64,000 nucleotides of DNA, taken from NCBI RefSeq assembly GCF_014837245.1, contig NZ_JACYFU010000002.1, positions 961,089-1,025,088 of the forward strand, read 5' to 3'. This DNA comes from Devosia oryzisoli. GTDB lineage: Bacteria > Pseudomonadota > Alphaproteobacteria > Rhizobiales > Devosiaceae. Below the pieces are notes generated by a model. It did no database searches and was not told the origin of the DNA. It saw only the letters and a list, made by a program, of their open reading frames with translations. Within the stretch, counting starts at the first letter, position 1, and the number at the start of each line of letters is the position of its first letter. This document shows, one piece after another, positions 25,205 through 33,201 of this stretch. The translations under genes and the position numbers were made by a program.

Positions 25205-27161
25205 TGCTGCCTCCCAGGAGCTTGACCGTGCCCGTCCGCTCGGCGCGGCGGCAGATCGCCACGAACTGATCGCCGGTGAGATGCCGCTGCTTGAGCAGCG
25301 CCTCGGCGACCCGTTCCACGACGGTGGCATTGTCACGCACGATCTCGAGGGTGTTGGCATAAAGCCGCTGCAGGTCCTCTTCGACGGTCTTCGCCAGCAC
25401 CGGATCAAGGGTCAGCAGCTGCTTGACCTCCTGCGGTGAGGAGCGGTGCAGGAGCCGATCACCGAGACCAAGCGAGGTGTGCACCAGGGCCAGCATGTAG
25501 GTGGCCTGCGCCAGGTCGCTGGTTTCACCGCCGCCGGCGCCGCTGCTCACCGAGTTGAGCAGAACCTCTTCACCGCACCGCCCGGCCAGGAGAACCATGG
25601 CACGGTGTTCGATGTCGCGCCGTGCGATGGCGTCCTCGGCAACCAGCGACATCGTGGTGCTGCCACCCTCCGAGGGCTTGCGGCTGATCGTGGTCACACA
25701 GTCGACGGAACCTGGCATGAGGACATGACTGACCACGGCATGGGCGGCTTCATGGACGGCGATCCGCCGCACCAAACCTGGCGGGCGGTTATCCGGCGGC
25801 GCCACCTGGTTGAACAGGTCCTGCAGGGTGACCGAGCGGTTCTGCTGGCGCGCGGCGAGACGAGCCGACTTCACCCAGTCATGCACGTCGGCACCGCTGG
25901 CGCCCACGCCCAGCTTGGCGACGACCTCCAGGTCGGCATCAGGCAGGTCCTTGCCGAGATGCTGGCGGATGATGCCTGCCAGCGCCGTCGCATCCGGCTT
26001 CCGGATATGGATGATCTTCGACAACCGGCCCGGGCGAACCAGAGCCGCGTCGAGCTTCTCGGGATGGTTGGTGGCACCGACGACGATCAGCTTCGAGCTG
26101 TCACCCGAGGTGGCGCTGTCGAGCTTGAGCAGCATGTGCCCGACAACCGGGATCCACCACGATGAATGCCGATCAGCATTCGCACGGCTCGGAATCCCCT
26201 CGCACTCGTCCAAGAAAATCATGGCCGGTGCTACCGCTGCGGCTGCAGCAAAGACCTCATCGATCTGCTTGATGATGCTGTCGAGATACCCGGCGCTATT
26301 GGAAAACCACTGGCTGACCGAGGTGGGGAAGAACGGGATGCCGGCAGACTTGGCCAGGCTGCGGGCAAAAGTGGTCTTGCCCAGGCCGGGTTCAGAGGCC
26401 AACACCGCGGTGCGCTGGATGGCCGAAAAGTCCAGCTTGCCAGCACGCCAGGCGTCAATATCCGAGATCAGGGCCTTGGCCCATCCCTCCAGTTCCTCGC
26501 CATAACCGAAGAGCTCCTCGACAGGAGGTACGTCCTCGAGCCCGGGCGAGGCCTCCGACTTCGCCTTGGAAGCGGCCACCAGACGCTCGACACATGCCTT
26601 GGCCGTGCTGCCGGTGCGGATGGCACTGCAGATGTCCGAGTAATCCAACCCATGGGAGATGCCCGCGGTCATGGAGCGCGGATACCGACCGGTGGCCATC
26701 TTGATGGCCTGCCGCAGGAGTTCGTCATCCGGGTGATCGATCTTGAGGCGGATGTCGGCCGAGGCGGTCATGGCCTTGGGCAGGTAATCCAGGTTCTGCG
26801 TGACCCCGATGATACGGCCCCCATTGGCCATCGCGAGGATGGCCTGGTCCGAGATGGTCATGCCATTCATGGACTTGCGGGGCGGTTCGCTCACCGCATG
26901 GGCGAACGTCCACTCGCCCAGACGCTTGGCCGCACGCATGAGCGGTTGCACCCACTCGGCGCTCGGTGCCTCGATGATCATGCTGGTGGTGCGGTCGCGG
27001 CGCAGGCGGGCGAGATGTCCCGGCATCAACGCGAGGCGGATCATGAGCTCGGGGAGCGTCTGTGTGGGTGGACGATGCGAGGACTTGCTCCGCATCACCT
27101 CGGCATCGATCGCGTCCATCTCTTCCACGGAGATGTCGTCGTAGTCGTCATTGTCAGCCAT
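25197..27161 (-). CDS. Soluble FtsH-like AAA+ ATPase with M41-type peptidase domain
   Basis: A 654-residue protein. An AAA+ module has Walker A EPGLGKT (257-263), Walker B MIFLDEC (314-320) and second-region-of-homology GATNHPEKLDAALVRPGR (362-379). A peptidase M41-like domain follows, with zinc site HEAAH (470-474) and a later segment GGGETSDLAQAT that should supply the third ligand Asp. Unlike FtsH it has no N-terminal membrane segments; instead about 215 residues of unknown, partly acidic sequence precede the ATPase. It is the first gene of the leftward cluster leading to the tns operon. It is probably an ATP-dependent protease or unfoldase; substrates are unknown. Confidence 0.85.
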   Translation of the reverse strand: MADNDDYDDISVEEMDAIDAEVMRSKSSHRPPTQTLPELMIRLALMPGHLARLRRDRTTSMIIEAPSAEWVQPLMRAAKRLGEWTFAHAVSEPPRKSMNGMTISDQAILAMANGGRIIGVTQNLDYLPKAMTASADIRLKIDHPDDELLRQAIKMATGRYPRSMTAGISHGLDYSDICSAIRTGSTAKACVERLVAASKAKSEASPGLEDVPPVEELFGYGEELEGWAKALISDIDAWRAGKLDFSAIQRTAVLASEPGLGKTTFARSLAKSAGIPFFPTSVSQWFSNSAGYLDSIIKQIDEVFAAAAAVAPAMIFLDECEGIPSRANADRHSSWWIPVVGHMLLKLDSATSGDSSKLIVVGATNHPEKLDAALVRPGRLSKIIHIRKPDATALAGIIRQHLGKDLPDADLEVVAKLGVGASGADVHDWVKSARLAARQQNRSVTLQDLFNQVAPPDNRPPGLVRRIAVHEAAHAVVSHVLMPGSVDCVTTISRKPSEGGSTTMSLVAEDAIARRDIEHRAMVLLAGRCGEEVLLNSVSSGAGGGETSDLAQATYMLALVHTSLGLGDRLLHRSSPQEVKQLLTLDPVLAKTVEEDLQRLYANTLEIVRDNATVVERVAEALLKQRHLTGDQFVAICRRAERTGTVKLLGGSNG

Positions 27162-27706
27162 TGCTGCCTCGTTCTCCGGCAGGCAAATGGCCGAGCGACT
27201 ACGCGCCCGCCAAACCTGGCCGGTTGCATGGGCGCGGTCTGCGCCCGGGATTAAAGATGTTCATGGGGTGCTCAGAAAAGGGGACGTTTGCCCCATAGTC
27301 GGTGGTCTATCCGGCCACGGGCCAGACGCACGGAAACGCAAGCAGTCGAGAGCCGCTTTCGCGTCTCCAGATCAGCTTCGCCGTCGTTGGTGATTGGATT
27401 GAACATGGGAGGGTACCCGGTGAGGCCCTCCCGAAAACTGCAGCTAGAGGTGCAGTCCGGAACGCTGGAGGACAACGCGATCCGAGCGGCTGCCGGTGGG
27501 CGCCGCCTGTAGGTTCTCGCGTTTGGATATCGTCTTCTGCGGGTTCATGACGGGAACAGATAGAGAACCTGAAAAGTGGTGTCAACAGGGTTCCTTGCAG
27601 CAGCGTCGTTCCTCTAGACGACACCACCCTCTCGAAGTAGGATGATAGATAGCTAAGTCGCTAGACGTGTAAACGTTTAAAGATCTAGCTATCTAGATGT
27701 TTGGAA
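27162..27706. other. Intergenic region with divergent promoters
   Basis: This 545-bp stretch separates the leftward AAA+/M41 gene from the rightward ribbon-helix-helix gene. I see no convincing gene in it. Its right part (27640-27700) is AT-rich and full of palindromes described separately. The short open frames here lack ribosome sites and protein-like composition. Confidence 0.6.
27646..27695. promoter_or_regulatory. Palindrome cluster upstream of the ribbon-helix-helix gene
   Basis: A perfect 10-bp inverted repeat, TAGATAGCTA (27646-27655) and TAGCTATCTA (27686-27695), brackets a perfect palindrome TAAACGTTTA (27670-27679). They lie 12-60 bp before the small DNA-binding protein gene at 27707. 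The layout suggests cooperative binding of a small repressor, possibly that protein itself. Confidence 0.55.
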
Positions 27707-27907
27707 ATGCGGGGTACTACGCTAATGGTGGAGCGCGAGGCAACGGCTGAGCGCCGACGGCGGGATGGACGAAGAGCGTTGCTGGTCTACATGGACGCAG
27801 CGCTCATAAAGAAGTTGAAGAAGGCGGCGCTCGACGAAGACTGCAACGCCTATGAGATCGTGGAACAGGCAACCAAAGAATGGCTAGGTCGCAAGAAATC
27901 CGAGTGA
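27707..27907 (+). CDS. Small ribbon-helix-helix-like DNA-binding protein
   Basis: A 66-residue basic protein. The segment RALLVYMDAALIKKLKKAALDEDCNAYEIVEQATKEWL has the strand-helix-helix pattern of Arc/CopG-type or partition-type regulators. The start is ATG 27707, with ATG 27725 possible. It lies directly downstream of a palindrome cluster and 80 bp upstream of the large helicase operon in the same direction, so it may repress itself and perhaps that operon. Confidence 0.6.
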   Translation: MRGTTLMVEREATAERRRRDGRRALLVYMDAALIKKLKKAALDEDCNAYEIVEQATKEWLGRKKSE

Positions 27908-27987
27908 CCTCGAACCTCGATTTGAGACGTTGAGCATTGACAAAGAGCCCGTCTGCCCAGAGCCTTTATTGATACTTGGGGGCCAAA

Positions 27988-30900
27988 ATGGACGTTTTCG
28001 ATCTCGCACGGTCATTGGTTGACCAATACGAGGGCTTCAGCCGGTCGTTCGCTACTATCCGCTCGGCTGACATCAAGGCACAGATCGATTCCGAATATGC
28101 CTCTCGCAGGTTCTGGCCTGAGCCCGTCATTCAGATCAACCCTGAGTACAAGTCTGGCGCGAGCGTAGACGAACTCGTCGACGACGGCATACTGCACCCT
28201 GGGTGCGGAGACATTTTTAGGGGTTGGACCCTCCGGCACCATCAGCAGCTCGCTGCCCAGTTCGGTGCTGAGGGCAAGGACTTCATCGTCACCACCGGGA
28301 CGGGCTCGGGCAAGTCGCTGTGTTTTTTCATCCCGATAATCAGCGCTGCGCTGAGTGCCCGATCCGGGGGGAAGCGCAAGACGCGGGCGATCATCGTCTA
28401 TCCCATGAATGCCTTGGCGAACTCCCAGCAGGAGGAGCTGGCCAAGTACTTTGCGGGGCAGCCTGAGCACCTGCAGGTCAGCTACGCCAGATTCACGGGT
28501 CAGGAATCTGAACAGGACCGCCGCTACATCGCAGACAACCCGCCCGACATCCTGCTCACGAACTTCGTGATGCTCGAGCTGCTGATGACGCGGCAGGATG
28601 AGGTTGACCGGAAGGTTATCGAGAACTGCGAAGGTCTGTCCACGCTGGTACTGGACGAACTTCACACTTACCGAGGTCGACAAGGCGCTGATGTCGCCAT
28701 GCTGGTTCGACGTCTTCGCCGGCGCCTGGCACCCACAGGACTGCAGTGCATTGGCACGTCCGCTACCATGACCAGCGACGACCGCCCAGAAAAGACCGTA
28801 TCCAAGGTCGCCTCAAAGCTGTTTGCCTGCGAAATCCCGGCGAGCCGGGTGATCACCGAGCGCCTCGAGCGCCGTACCAACCCCACGCTGACGGCCCTGT
28901 CCGTGAGTGGGCGCCTCGCGGATGCAATCAACGCGCCGATCGACGAGCATGCTTCGAACGCTGAACTCGCCTCACATCCCGTCGCTATCTGGATCGAGAC
29001 TGTCCTCGGTGTTGCACCCGGCAAGAAGGACGGCGTTCCGGACGGAACTTGGGTGCGTGCGATCCCCCGCTCGTTGACCGACGCCGCGGCGCTTCTCGCC
29101 GCCGACAGTGGAGTTCCCGCGGAAATCTGCAAGGCTTACCTGGAGCGCTTTCTCCTGCTGCTGGGCCAAAGCGAGGCGCTGCGCACTGGTGTGGGGAGTG
29201 ACAAGGCCTTCCTCGGCGTTCGTCTGCACCAATTCATCTCCGGCGCGGGGCAGGTGTACATGACCCTGCAACCCGAAGGAGAACGGCGCGTCGTCTTCGA
29301 CGGTCAGAAGTACCTTCCCGACGAATCCGCCGACAAGCTCCTCTACCAGCTGCGCTTCTGCTCGAACTGCGGGCAGGAACACCTTCCGGTCACGCTCGTC
29401 CATTCTCCGTCCGGTCAGACCCTGGTCGAACGCGACATCGACGAAATGGCAGATGCCCCGGCTGATGACGGCTCGGAGGCCGGCTTTTTCATGCCGGTGC
29501 CGGCAGGCGGCCTCGAGTTCAGCGATCAGGTTTCGGACTACGCCGAGACCTGGGTCGAGACAACCAAGGCCGGGGTTCAGAAGCTGAAGTCGGAATACGC
29601 CAAGCGGCGGCACCGCCACATGATGGTGCTGGCAAACGGACAGGTTGTGGACGCCGGCGGCACCGAGGGGTGGTTCCAGCCCGGCCGCTTCCGCTTCTGC
29701 CCGGCCTGCGGCGAAACCACCACTTCGCGCGGCACAGACCGCTCGCGGCTGGCTGGTCTCACAGCAGAGGGCCGTGGCTCGGCCAGCACCATCATCGTGG
29801 CTGCCATCCTCAACTGGATGAACCGGCCCGAGTCAGGCCTCGAAGAGCACAACCGCAAGATCTTGGGATTCATCGACAATCGTCAGGACGCTGCGTTGCA
29901 GTCCGGGCACTTCAACGACTTCGTCTTCGTCTCGCTCCTGCGCGCGGCCACGCTGATGGCCCTGCAGGCAGCCGGCGACAGTGGGCTCGAAGACGCCCAA
30001 ATCGGGGAGGTTCTGCAGAGGAGCCTCGGCTTCGACTCCCATCACCTCGGCCTCCGGGTCGAGTGGTTGTCGAACCCGGATCTCGAAGGCTCGGCCCTGC
30101 TCGATGCGGAGAAAACCCTCAGGGACGTGCTGCTGCACCGATTCTGGGTCGACCAGCTGCGCATCTGGCGCATAACGAACCCGAACCTGAACCGGCTCGA
30201 GCTGATGAAGGTCGAGTACAAGGGGCTCGCCGACATTGCGGGGAATGAACGAAAGTTCGCCGACGCCCACCATCTCCTGGCCAATGCCACTCCCGCACTC
30301 CGCGAGAAAGCGATGCGGGAGTTGCTCGAGCACATGCGCAGGAACTTGGCGATCAAGACGGACGCCTTGGACGCGGCCCGTGTTCAGGCGCTCCAGGACC
30401 GCTCCCAGCAGCTGCTTCGGGCGCCCTGGATCCTGCCGCCTGAACATTCTCGCCAGGGCGCTGCGCTCTTCCTCAATCCACCGAGAAGAGCCGTTGCAGC
30501 GCGAGACGAGGCACTTCGCGTCCGTTCCGGTCCGACCTCCACTCTGGGGCGCATCCTGCGCTCCGGCAAGCTTTGGGGCCACCGGCTCACGGTCGAGGAG
30601 TACGACTCCGTCCTGCGTGGACTGATCGGCGCCCTCGAGAACAACATCCTCGAGCGAAACAGCACTTTCGCTGGTGAAGCCAGCCCAAACTGGGTCATCC
30701 TGCCGAGCGCCTTTGTTTTCAAGCTGGGTGGAGGCCCCCGCGACGCTAACAAGGGGAACGCCTACTTTACCGAGCTTTACCAGGCCTTGGCGCAGATGCT
30801 GCGCAATCGTGAGCCGGCATTGTTCGGCCTGGAGGCGCGTGAACACACAGCCCAGGTGGAGCAGGTAACGCGCGAAGTCCGCGAGGCCCGTTTCCGCTTC

Positions 30901-33201
30901 AGGAAGGCGGACGAGGATCGCCTCACCGGTCTGCCCAAGTTCACCGACAAGCTTAAGGAGCTGGCGGACACACCAACCTTCCTGCCGGTGATGTTCTGTT
31001 CTCCCACCATGGAACTCGGGGTGGACATCGCCGACCTGGATGCGGTGTTCCTGCGCAACGTACCGCCGACACCTGCCAATTATGCCCAGCGCAGCGGCCG
31101 GGCCGGACGAAACGGCCAGGCTGCTTTGATCGTCACCTACTGCGCTGCGCAGTCGCCCCACGACCAGTATTACTTCAAGAACCAGGACGGTATCGTCGCC
31201 GGCCGCGTCAGGGCACCGACCATCGAACTGGAGAACCAGGACCTTATCGAAAGCCACCTGCAGGCGATCTGGCTTGCCGAAACGCAGGCTGTGCTCAGCG
31301 CCAAGATCTCGCAGGTTCTCGACCTCGAACACGATCGGGGCGCTCTCCATCCTGAGGTCGCCAGGGCAATTTCGTCGAGCGACGCCCAGAAGCGGGCGGC
31401 CTCGACTGCCAAGTCGATCCTCCACGCCGAGTTCGGAGAGAACGAAGCGGACCTGCCCTGGCTGGGGAAGGTCGATGCCTATGCTGATCGCGTCATGCGA
31501 GAGGCGCCCGATCGCTTCAACAAGGCGTTCGGCCGCTGGCGTTCGCTCTTTGATTCCGCCGAGCGCCAGTACAACGACGCCGACAAGATGTTCCGCCGCT
31601 ATGCCTCGACCCCAGATGAGCGCAAGCTCGCCAAGCGGTTGATGGCACAGGCCCAGAACCAGCTCGATCTCCTCCTGGCCGGCGAAGACAACCAGAGCTC
31701 GGACTATTTCACCTACCGCTATCTGGCGACTGAAGGCTTTCTCCCCGGGTACAACTTCCCGCGCCTGCCGCTGACGGCGTTCGTCACTTCGCAGCGTGGT
31801 TCCAGCCGGAGCCGATCTCCCATTCAGCGCTCACGCTTTGTAGGCATATCCGAGTTCGGGCCACGCAGCCTCATCTACCACGAGGGGCGGGCTCATCGTG
31901 TCAACCGGGTGATCATCCGGGCCGGCTCCCAGCAGCCCAACGGCGAGCTCTCTACGCAGGCCTTCGTCATCTGCAGGGAATGCGGATGCGCTCACGACGT
32001 CCCCAAGCCGGACTTCTGCCGGAACTGTGGGACGACCTTGGCCGACGCGTCGGAAATCCGTGAGGGCTTCCGCATCGAAAACGTGGAGACGATCCCCACT
32101 GACCGCATCACCGCTAACGACGAGGACCGTCAGCGACAGGGCTTCGAAATCCGTACGGTGTTCGAGTGGCCTGTCCGGGACGCCGGACGCCTCGACGTGC
32201 GTCACGCGCAGCTCGTTGAAGCGGGCGAACCGTTCGCCGATCTCACTTTTGGCCCTGCGACGCTCATCCGGCGCTTCAACGTCGGTCTCCGGCGACGGGC
32301 CAAGGAAGACGGTCTTGGCTACCAGATCAATCCCGCCAACGGCTACTGGGTCGCAGCGGCCGATGACGAGGAGGCTGATGCCGTCCCTAATCCCAGCAAG
32401 GTCCGCCCCCAGACCGTGGTCCCCTTCGTTGAGGACCGCAAGAATGCCCTGTTGCTTCGGTTCCGGGGCGACAAGCTGCCGGTGGAGGTGATGGCGACAC
32501 TTCAACATGCATTGCTCCGCGGCATCGAGATGACCTTCCAGCTCGAGGAGGGCGAGGTTCTCGGCGAACCTCTGCCCTCGCGTGACCAGCGCAACGCAAT
32601 CCTCATCTACGAGGCAACCGAGGGCGGTGCCGGCGTGCTGACTCGGCTGGTCGACGAGGGCGACGACGCCCTGCAGCAGATGGTCCGTAGCGCGATTGAG
32701 ATCTGCCATTTCGACCTTGATCACTTCAACCACCACGGCCAGTCTGCGGAAGAGTTGCGGGATTTGGGCGATCCGGGCTGCGTGGCGGGCTGCTACAAAT
32801 GCCTGCTCTCTTACTACAACCAGACCGACCACGATCACATCGATCGGCGCTCCGACCAGTTCAGGAACCTTCTGGCCCGTCTGGCCCGCGGCAAGGTGGA
32901 AGCCTCACTGACCGGCCCGGCCGCAGTGATCGTCGGCGACGGAGCCTTGAGCTTCTCGGCGGCACTCGCCGCACACGGTCTGCCGCAGCACGACCTCAGG
33001 GCTATGTCTGTCGACGGCCATGAGATTCCATATATCTGGCGCGATCATAGGTTTGCCGTGGTCTCCGAAGAGATCGAGAACTCAGTCGCCGCTGAGTTGG
33101 CCGACCGCGGCATCTCCTACGTGGTTGCGGCATCTGGAGCTGAAACGAGCCAGGACATCCTTTTCAAAATCGCAGAAGCCCTGCAGGAGCCGGTGGCATG
33201 A
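27988..33201 (+). CDS. Large DEAD/DEAH helicase with C-terminal DUF1998-type domain (DISARM/Druantia/RL-like)
   Basis: A 1737-residue helicase. Motif I is TGTGSGKS (103-110), motif II is LVLDELHTY (about 219-227) and SAT follows in IGTSATMT. The second RecA-like domain shows ELGVDIADLDAVF and QRSGRAGR near residues 1010-1040. Extra Cys pairs (FCSNCG, FCPACG, CRECG...FCRNCG) suggest zinc ribbons, and the end has a DUF1998/MZB-like pattern (EATEGGAGVL...GCVAGCYKCLLSYYNQ). DrmA plus DrmB of DISARM, DruE of Druantia and a helicase of the RL system share such parts. It overlaps the SNF2-type gene by four bases. The ATG at 27988 follows a run of G residues as ribosome site. Confidence 0.85.
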   Translation: MDVFDLARSLVDQYEGFSRSFATIRSADIKAQIDSEYASRRFWPEPVIQINPEYKSGASVDELVDDGILHPGCGDIFRGWTLRHHQQLAAQFGAEGKDFIVTTGTGSGKSLCFFIPIISAALSARSGGKRKTRAIIVYPMNALANSQQEELAKYFAGQPEHLQVSYARFTGQESEQDRRYIADNPPDILLTNFVMLELLMTRQDEVDRKVIENCEGLSTLVLDELHTYRGRQGADVAMLVRRLRRRLAPTGLQCIGTSATMTSDDRPEKTVSKVASKLFACEIPASRVITERLERRTNPTLTALSVSGRLADAINAPIDEHASNAELASHPVAIWIETVLGVAPGKKDGVPDGTWVRAIPRSLTDAAALLAADSGVPAEICKAYLERFLLLLGQSEALRTGVGSDKAFLGVRLHQFISGAGQVYMTLQPEGERRVVFDGQKYLPDESADKLLYQLRFCSNCGQEHLPVTLVHSPSGQTLVERDIDEMADAPADDGSEAGFFMPVPAGGLEFSDQVSDYAETWVETTKAGVQKLKSEYAKRRHRHMMVLANGQVVDAGGTEGWFQPGRFRFCPACGETTTSRGTDRSRLAGLTAEGRGSASTIIVAAILNWMNRPESGLEEHNRKILGFIDNRQDAALQSGHFNDFVFVSLLRAATLMALQAAGDSGLEDAQIGEVLQRSLGFDSHHLGLRVEWLSNPDLEGSALLDAEKTLRDVLLHRFWVDQLRIWRITNPNLNRLELMKVEYKGLADIAGNERKFADAHHLLANATPALREKAMRELLEHMRRNLAIKTDALDAARVQALQDRSQQLLRAPWILPPEHSRQGAALFLNPPRRAVAARDEALRVRSGPTSTLGRILRSGKLWGHRLTVEEYDSVLRGLIGALENNILERNSTFAGEASPNWVILPSAFVFKLGGGPRDANKGNAYFTELYQALAQMLRNREPALFGLEAREHTAQVEQVTREVREARFRFRKADEDRLTGLPKFTDKLKELADTPTFLPVMFCSPTMELGVDIADLDAVFLRNVPPTPANYAQRSGRAGRNGQAALIVTYCAAQSPHDQYYFKNQDGIVAGRVRAPTIELENQDLIESHLQAIWLAETQAVLSAKISQVLDLEHDRGALHPEVARAISSSDAQKRAASTAKSILHAEFGENEADLPWLGKVDAYADRVMREAPDRFNKAFGRWRSLFDSAERQYNDADKMFRRYASTPDERKLAKRLMAQAQNQLDLLLAGEDNQSSDYFTYRYLATEGFLPGYNFPRLPLTAFVTSQRGSSRSRSPIQRSRFVGISEFGPRSLIYHEGRAHRVNRVIIRAGSQQPNGELSTQAFVICRECGCAHDVPKPDFCRNCGTTLADASEIREGFRIENVETIPTDRITANDEDRQRQGFEIRTVFEWPVRDAGRLDVRHAQLVEAGEPFADLTFGPATLIRRFNVGLRRRAKEDGLGYQINPANGYWVAAADDEEADAVPNPSKVRPQTVVPFVEDRKNALLLRFRGDKLPVEVMATLQHALLRGIEMTFQLEEGEVLGEPLPSRDQRNAILIYEATEGGAGVLTRLVDEGDDALQQMVRSAIEICHFDLDHFNHHGQSAEELRDLGDPGCVAGCYKCLLSYYNQTDHDHIDRRSDQFRNLLARLARGKVEASLTGPAAVIVGDGALSFSAALAAHGLPQHDLRAMSVDGHEIPYIWRDHRFAVVSEEIENSVAAELADRGISYVVAASGAETSQDILFKIAEALQEPVA

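Noticed and set aside
29833..31425. A 530-codon open frame on the minus strand opposite the large helicase
   Set aside because: It is a shadow of a GC-rich gene: the plus-strand frame has clear helicase motifs, the minus frame has none.
27988..33201. Assigning the large helicase to Druantia DruE alone
   Set aside because: The overlapping SNF2-type helicase and adenine methylase fit DISARM or RL better; no DruH or other Druantia partner is seen.
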